A stretch of DNA of 44,710 bases from Alcanivoracaceae bacterium (GTDB taxonomy: Bacteria; Pseudomonadota; Gammaproteobacteria; Xanthomonadales; Marinicellaceae). The DNA is taken from positions 1 to 44,710 of the forward strand of contig JAESTH010000220.1 of the NCBI GenBank assembly GCA_016763695.1, written 5' to 3'. Under the pieces are notes generated by a model that made no database searches, was not told the origin of the DNA, and saw nothing but the letters and a program-made list of their open reading frames with translations. Positions 40,915 to 44,710 of this stretch are shown one piece after another. Both the position numbers and the translations under genes were made by a program. How positions within the stretch are numbered: position 1 is the stretch's first letter; each line of letters opens with the position of its first letter.

Positions 40915-41847
40915 TTAAGGAATATGATCCAGGTTCACCCCTTCTTTTTCCACTTGCATTAAGTCCTCTCTAGAGATCCCCAATGATAAAGTGGCGGTAC
41001 TGGCAACAAAAATTGAAGAATAAGTACCAATAATAACCCCAACAATCAAAGCAAATGCAAAACCATGTATCATGGAACCACCAATAAAGAATAATGCAAA
41101 CAACACCAATAATGTGGTTAACGAAGTGATAATGGTTCGTGATAGGGTTTGGTTAATTGAAGTATTAAACACCTGTGCTGGCGTTTTCTTTCTCAGGCCC
41201 CTGAAGTTCTCTCTGACCCGGTCAAATACCACAATGGTATCATTCAGGGAATAACCTATCACCGCCAGCAATGCTGCCAGAATAGTTAAATCAAACTCCA
41301 TTTGTATGACGGAAAACACCCCAGTAGTAATGACCACATCATGTACCAAGGCCACCACAGAACCAACTGAAAAACGCCATTCAAATCTTATGGTGACATA
41401 TAACAAAATACCAATTATGGCATATAGTATGGCCAGCGAGCCATCTTCAACCAATTCATCTCCCACCTGAGAACCAATATAATCACCTGTACCTACTTTA
41501 GCTCCAGCATCCAGAGGTAAAATAATGTCTGCCAACTGATTACTAATATTTGATGAATCATTTATACTTTTAGATGGTAAACGTATTTGTATTGATTTAG
41601 CTGAGCCAAAATTTTGTACAACAGCATCAGCAAAATTATTTTTCTCTAGCACTTCACGAATCTGGTCTAACTCAATGGTTTTTTCAAAGTTGACCACGAC
41701 CGCAGTTCCTCCCGTAAAGTCCAAACCAAAATTTAGCCCTCTAGTTGCCAGTGAACCAATAGAGATGGCAACCAAAACCAATGAAAAAATCATCGCAATC
41801 TTACGTTTTGCCATGAAATCATATTTTATTTTTCCCAATAAATTCAT
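40915..41847 (-). CDS. secF: Protein translocase subunit SecF
   Basis: SecF pairs with SecD in the proton-driven complex that aids protein export after SecYEG. The 310-residue product starts at the ATG at 41847 (MNLLGKIKYDFMAKRKIAMIFSLVLV), with AAGGAG six bases upstream. The ORF-track start lies 16 codons earlier, inside the secD end. It shows GLNFGLDFTGGTAVVVNFE in the first periplasmic region, LYVTIRFEWRFSVGSVVALVHDVVITTGVFS, VIGYSLNDTIVVFDRVREN (SecF signature), TSINQTLSRTIITSLTTLLVLFALFFIGG, and six hydrophobic helices. It is spaced 10 bp after secD in the yajC-secD-secF operon. Confidence 0.96.
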   Translation of the reverse strand: MNLLGKIKYDFMAKRKIAMIFSLVLVAISIGSLATRGLNFGLDFTGGTAVVVNFEKTIELDQIREVLEKNNFADAVVQNFGSAKSIQIRLPSKSINDSSNISNQLADIILPLDAGAKVGTGDYIGSQVGDELVEDGSLAILYAIIGILLYVTIRFEWRFSVGSVVALVHDVVITTGVFSVIQMEFDLTILAALLAVIGYSLNDTIVVFDRVRENFRGLRKKTPAQVFNTSINQTLSRTIITSLTTLLVLFALFFIGGSMIHGFAFALIVGVIIGTYSSIFVASTATLSLGISREDLMQVEKEGVNLDHIP

Positions 41848-41857
41848 GTTCTTCTCC

Positions 41858-43717
41858 TTATATTGAAAGTGTTTTAAGTTTTGTTTTATTGCCATAGATC
41901 ATGTTCACAATCGCACGTGAAACCATGATAGCCGTGAACATTGAAGTCACGATACCGATGCTTAAAGTAACGGCAAAACCCTTAATCGGCCCAGTACCAA
42001 AAGCAAACAGTACTATTGCTGCAATAAATGTTGTGATATTAGCATCTGCAATGGTTGATAAGGCCTTTTCATAACCTGCCTTAATACTGCCCTGTGGACT
42101 ATTGCCCAAAGCCAGCTCTTCCTTAATACGCTCAAATATCAGTACATTGGCATCTACCGCCATACCTACTGTTAATACAATACCTGCAATACCTGGTAGA
42201 GTTAAAGTCGCTCCAAATAATGATAAAACCGCAATCATAAGTACCACATTAAAAGTCAATGCAATATTGGCAACCAAACCAAACATGCGATAGTAAATCA
42301 GCATGAATATCAATACCACTACAAAACCAATCATCACTGAATTGAAGCCTTTATCAATGTTCTCTTTACCTAAACTTGGTCCGATGGTTTTTTCCCTGAC
42401 AATTTCAACTGGTGCAGCCAGTGAACCAGAACGTAATTGCAAAGCCAATTTAGCTGCAAACTTAGGACTTTCCAAACCTGTAGTCTGGAACCTGTCACTA
42501 AAGACTCCCTGAATGACGGCATTATTAATAACCGTTTGTTCTTCTATATAAACATTCCTACCCGTTTCTGGATCTTTATGAGAAATGACACGCTCTTTAA
42601 ATACCACCGCCATATTATTACCTACATTATCTCGGGTAAAATCCAGCATACGTTTGGCCCCAATGTTATTTAACCGCACAGAAACCATTGGTCTACCTGA
42701 TTGCTGCTCAGTGCCTGATGTTGCATCAATAAGCTGATCACCTGTCGCAATCACACGTTTACTCAACAACACTGGACGACCATCTTTATCTTTATATAAT
42801 TTAAATCCTAATGGAGGAGATTTTCCTGAGTTCATGATGATCAGAGCATTGTGATTAGGATTCATATCAACTGCACGATATTCTAAAGTTGCAACTGAAC
42901 CCAGCGTATCTTTTATCTCTGTTGAGTCCTGCACACCTGGTAATTGCACAACAATTCTATCCGAACCCTGTCGTTGTACAATGGGCTCAGCCACACCAAA
43001 CTCATTGACACGACTTCTGATTGTAGTAATATTTTGCTCTATCGCCTTATCTTTGATATCCTGAATAGCTTTATCGCGTATGCTGCCAACTATTGCTTCA
43101 ACACCATCAATTTGTCGCTGCTTAAAGTTAACCTCATTGATTTGCTTTCTTAATTTATCAAAGGCCCTATCTGCAAGCTCCTCAGATTTAAAAGTTATGA
43201 CCAATTTATCTTTTTTCCATTTTAAACTTTTTTTGGAAATTTTTTCTTTTGATAAAATCTGCACGGCATCGCCACGTATCTGGTTAAACTTATTTGCTAA
43301 AGCCTCTTTCATATCAACTTCCATCAAGAAGTAAACACCACCTCTTAAATCAAGACCAAGACTCATGGCATTACCACCAGCATTTGATAACCAGTCTGGA
43401 ACATTTGGTTTGAGATTAAGAGCAGATTTATAACCTGATAAACCATCCAAAATTTCTTTACCTTTAAACTGATCGTCCAAATTTTCAAATTTTGTTATTA
43501 CCGTGTCATTTTCTAGTGATAATTCATATTGTGAAATATTGCCAGCTTCTAATTTTTTACCAATACTTGCCAATAGCTTTTCATCTACGGCTTGAGACTT
43601 AATTGCACTGGTCTGCACAACAGGGCTTCTACCATATATATTTGGCAAGGCATAAAAAATACCAAGTGCCAATACCATAAGTATCAGCAGGTTTTTCCAT
43701 AAAGGATAATGATTCAT
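41858..43717 (-). CDS. secD: Protein translocase subunit SecD
   Basis: The 619-residue SecD, near E. coli length (615), has an N-terminal membrane helix (LLILMVLALGIFYALPNIYG). The large periplasmic P1 region begins LGLDLRGGVYFLMEVDM and includes TTIRSRVNEFGVAEPIVQRQGSDRIVVQLPGVQD. Five C-terminal helices follow, with MLIYYRMFGLVANIALTFNVVLMIAVLSLFGATLTLPGIAGIVLTVGMAVDANVLIFERIKEEL, the proton-path DAN motif, and DANITTFIAAIVLFAFGTGPIKGFAVTLSIGI. An AGGA ribosome site precedes the ATG. Confidence 0.97.
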   Translation of the reverse strand: MNHYPLWKNLLILMVLALGIFYALPNIYGRSPVVQTSAIKSQAVDEKLLASIGKKLEAGNISQYELSLENDTVITKFENLDDQFKGKEILDGLSGYKSALNLKPNVPDWLSNAGGNAMSLGLDLRGGVYFLMEVDMKEALANKFNQIRGDAVQILSKEKISKKSLKWKKDKLVITFKSEELADRAFDKLRKQINEVNFKQRQIDGVEAIVGSIRDKAIQDIKDKAIEQNITTIRSRVNEFGVAEPIVQRQGSDRIVVQLPGVQDSTEIKDTLGSVATLEYRAVDMNPNHNALIIMNSGKSPPLGFKLYKDKDGRPVLLSKRVIATGDQLIDATSGTEQQSGRPMVSVRLNNIGAKRMLDFTRDNVGNNMAVVFKERVISHKDPETGRNVYIEEQTVINNAVIQGVFSDRFQTTGLESPKFAAKLALQLRSGSLAAPVEIVREKTIGPSLGKENIDKGFNSVMIGFVVVLIFMLIYYRMFGLVANIALTFNVVLMIAVLSLFGATLTLPGIAGIVLTVGMAVDANVLIFERIKEELALGNSPQGSIKAGYEKALSTIADANITTFIAAIVLFAFGTGPIKGFAVTLSIGIVTSMFTAIMVSRAIVNMIYGNKTKLKTLSI

Positions 43718-43775
43718 AATAAATCCTATTTTTTAATATTTAATTAATTAGTTACAATGCTAATGGGAGTTGTTA

Positions 43776-44111
43776 TTATTTTACTGATTTAATCGTTCCC
43801 TTGGGCATAATATTAGCAATTGCTCCGCGTTGTAGCTTTATGGAGACATTTGAGGCAATTTCAACGGTAACGAATGAATCATCTAAAGAAATTATCTTTC
43901 CAAGTATGCCGCCATTAGTTATCACCTCATCACCTTTTCCCAGAGCTGCTACCATGCCTTGATGGGCTTTCATTTTCTTTTGTTGTGGTCTTATCAACAA
44001 AAAATACATAGCTACAAAGATTAAAACCAATGGTATCAGTGAAGTAAAACCACCTCCAGCAGATGTTGCCCCAGAAGTTTGTGCCATTGCATCAGATATA
44101 AAAAAATTCAT
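43776..44111 (-). CDS. yajC: Preprotein translocase subunit YajC
   Basis: YajC is a small single-span protein associated with SecDF and the holotranslocon. The 111-residue product matches the family length and shows GGFTSLIPLVLIFVAMYFLLIRPQQKKMKAHQGMVAALGKGDEVITNGGILGKI, the RPQQKKxKxH signature, then SVKLQRGAIANIMPKGTIK-like closing residues (here SIKLQRGAIANIMPKGT). GGAGAA lies before the ATG. It is first in yajC-secD-secF. The upstream tgt and queA genes of many gammaproteobacteria are replaced by a divergent GFA-family gene. Confidence 0.96.
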   Translation of the reverse strand: MNFFISDAMAQTSGATSAGGGFTSLIPLVLIFVAMYFLLIRPQQKKMKAHQGMVAALGKGDEVITNGGILGKIISLDDSFVTVEIASNVSIKLQRGAIANIMPKGTIKSVK

Positions 44112-44184
44112 AATTGTTCTCCAAATTATTAGTGCATATAAAAGCCGCGGGATTATCGCACATATTGGCTAATAAAGATAATAT

Positions 44185-44610
44185 ATGATTGAACATTATC
44201 AGAAAACTTGTATGATTCAAACTATGGGTACTCATGAATATAAAGGCGGCTGTCATTGCCAGTCGATCCGTTATCAAATCAATTTAAAGCAATCAATCGA
44301 GTTCAGTGAAATCACGCTGTGTAATTGTAGTATTTGTGAAAAATTCGGCTATTTACATTTAATTATCCCCAAGCCACAATTTAAATTATGCTCTGATTGG
44401 AACTTACTGGAAAACTATCAATTTAATAAAAAAATTGCCAAACACTTATTTTGTAAAAAATGTGGGGTCAAGTCTTTCTACCAGCCCCGTTCTCACCCAG
44501 ATTGCTGGAGCATCAATGTCAGGTGTATTGACAATTTTTCTCAGTTAAACCTCAGAGTCAATAATTTTGATGGCAAAAACTGGAAAAAAAATATTGAGTC
44601 TATCAGGTGA
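44185..44610 (+). CDS. GFA / CENP-V domain zinc-binding protein
   Basis: The 141-residue product belongs to the GFA (glutathione-dependent formaldehyde-activating enzyme-like, CENP-V/Mss4 fold) family. Zinc ligands are visible in YKGGCHCQSIRYQI, LCNCSICEKFGY and HLFCKKCGVKSFYQPRSHPDCWSINVRC. The CxC, CxxC and CxxCG spacing is complete. Homology begins around residue 15, so an internal start at 44212 or 44224 is possible; none of the starts has a strong ribosome site. Most family members have no proven enzyme activity, and a formaldehyde role should not be assumed. It is divergent from yajC. Confidence 0.85.
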   Translation: MIEHYQKTCMIQTMGTHEYKGGCHCQSIRYQINLKQSIEFSEITLCNCSICEKFGYLHLIIPKPQFKLCSDWNLLENYQFNKKIAKHLFCKKCGVKSFYQPRSHPDCWSINVRCIDNFSQLNLRVNNFDGKNWKKNIESIR

Positions 44611-44710
44611 GCAACATTTATCTAAAAAAACGTAAAAACAACTCTTTCTGGATTAAGGATATTTTGGATGATAAAAAACTTGGCGAAATATTTTTTGAAA
44701 ATGACTTTGC
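44607..44710 (+). CDS. Start of an unidentified gene, cut by window end
   Basis: A GTG overlapping the GFA stop as GTGA opens a frame without stop to the window edge: SNIYLKKRKNNSFWIKDILDDKKLGEIFFENDFA. The overlap and open frame suggest a coupled downstream gene, but 34 codons are too few to identify a family. A second frame from the ATG at 44669 (MIKNLAKYFLKMTL) is also open, so the choice is uncertain. Confidence 0.4.
   Translation, partial: MSNIYLKKRKNNSFWIKDILDDKKLGEIFFENDF

Noticed and set aside
1-44710. CRISPR array, prophage, insertion sequence or defence island
   Set aside because: No regularly spaced repeats, integrase, transposase, phage structural gene or known defence gene is visible; almost all space is filled by housekeeping genes.

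Overview
The window is an A+T-rich, gene-dense stretch of a bacterial chromosome, almost certainly gammaproteobacterial. The evidence is gene content and order: fur / bamE / rnfH-ratA / smpB, a fimU-pilVWX-pilY1-(pilY2 position)-pilE minor-pilin cluster next to ispH-lspA-ileS-ribF-murJ-rpsT (the arrangement known from Pseudomonas), thyA-folA, a cyclophilin gene followed by lpxH, and yajC-secD-secF. Base composition was judged by eye, not computed. I cannot name the genus. No phage, insertion sequence, CRISPR array, rRNA or convincing tRNA gene is visible, and I see no obviously new multi-gene system.

Layout. 1-1.5 kb: 3' part of pyrD and murB. 1.5-5.2 kb: palindromic repeats, a lytic-transglycosylase-like lipoprotein, queD-fur, divergent bamE, rnfH-ratA and divergent smpB. 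5.2-12.7 kb (minus strand): the type IV pilus minor-pilin/PilY1 cluster. 12.9-19.6 kb (minus strand): a tightly overlapping operon murJ-ribF-ileS-lspA-ispH, in which murJ carries an in-frame TAG. 19.8-23.8 kb: rpsT with a TTG start, an HD-GYP protein with a degenerate active site, thyA-folA, and convergent tryptophan 2,3-dioxygenase.

24.1-30.6 kb (plus strand) is a catabolic block: E1 alpha, E1 beta and E2 of a 2-oxoacid dehydrogenase, a SlyD-type FKBP, an acyl-CoA (methylcrotonyl-CoA) carboxylase beta subunit and a methylglutaconyl-CoA hydratase-like enzyme. This suggests branched-chain amino acid or acyl-CoA breakdown. The E1 beta frame is broken at an A7 run about 20 codons before its natural end. 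30.7-36.5 kb: periplasmic cyclophilin, lpxH, a class III aminotransferase of unknown substrate, a small 17-residue-repeat Arg/Asp protein, asnS and truD. 36.5-44.7 kb: a wax ester synthase/DGAT-like acyltransferase, a membrane-anchored Hanks-type kinase, an orphan xdhC with a small membrane protein, secF-secD-yajC, a GFA/CENP-V-fold protein and the first codons of another gene.

The observations most worth checking are the two lesions in otherwise conserved genes: the amber codon in murJ and the A7 frameshift in E1 beta, which lies on a heptamer of the X XXY YYZ type. Next come the four-fold 17-residue RR repeat protein, the degenerate HD-GYP domain, the gene in the PilY2 position, and several intergenic palindromes and diverged repeats.
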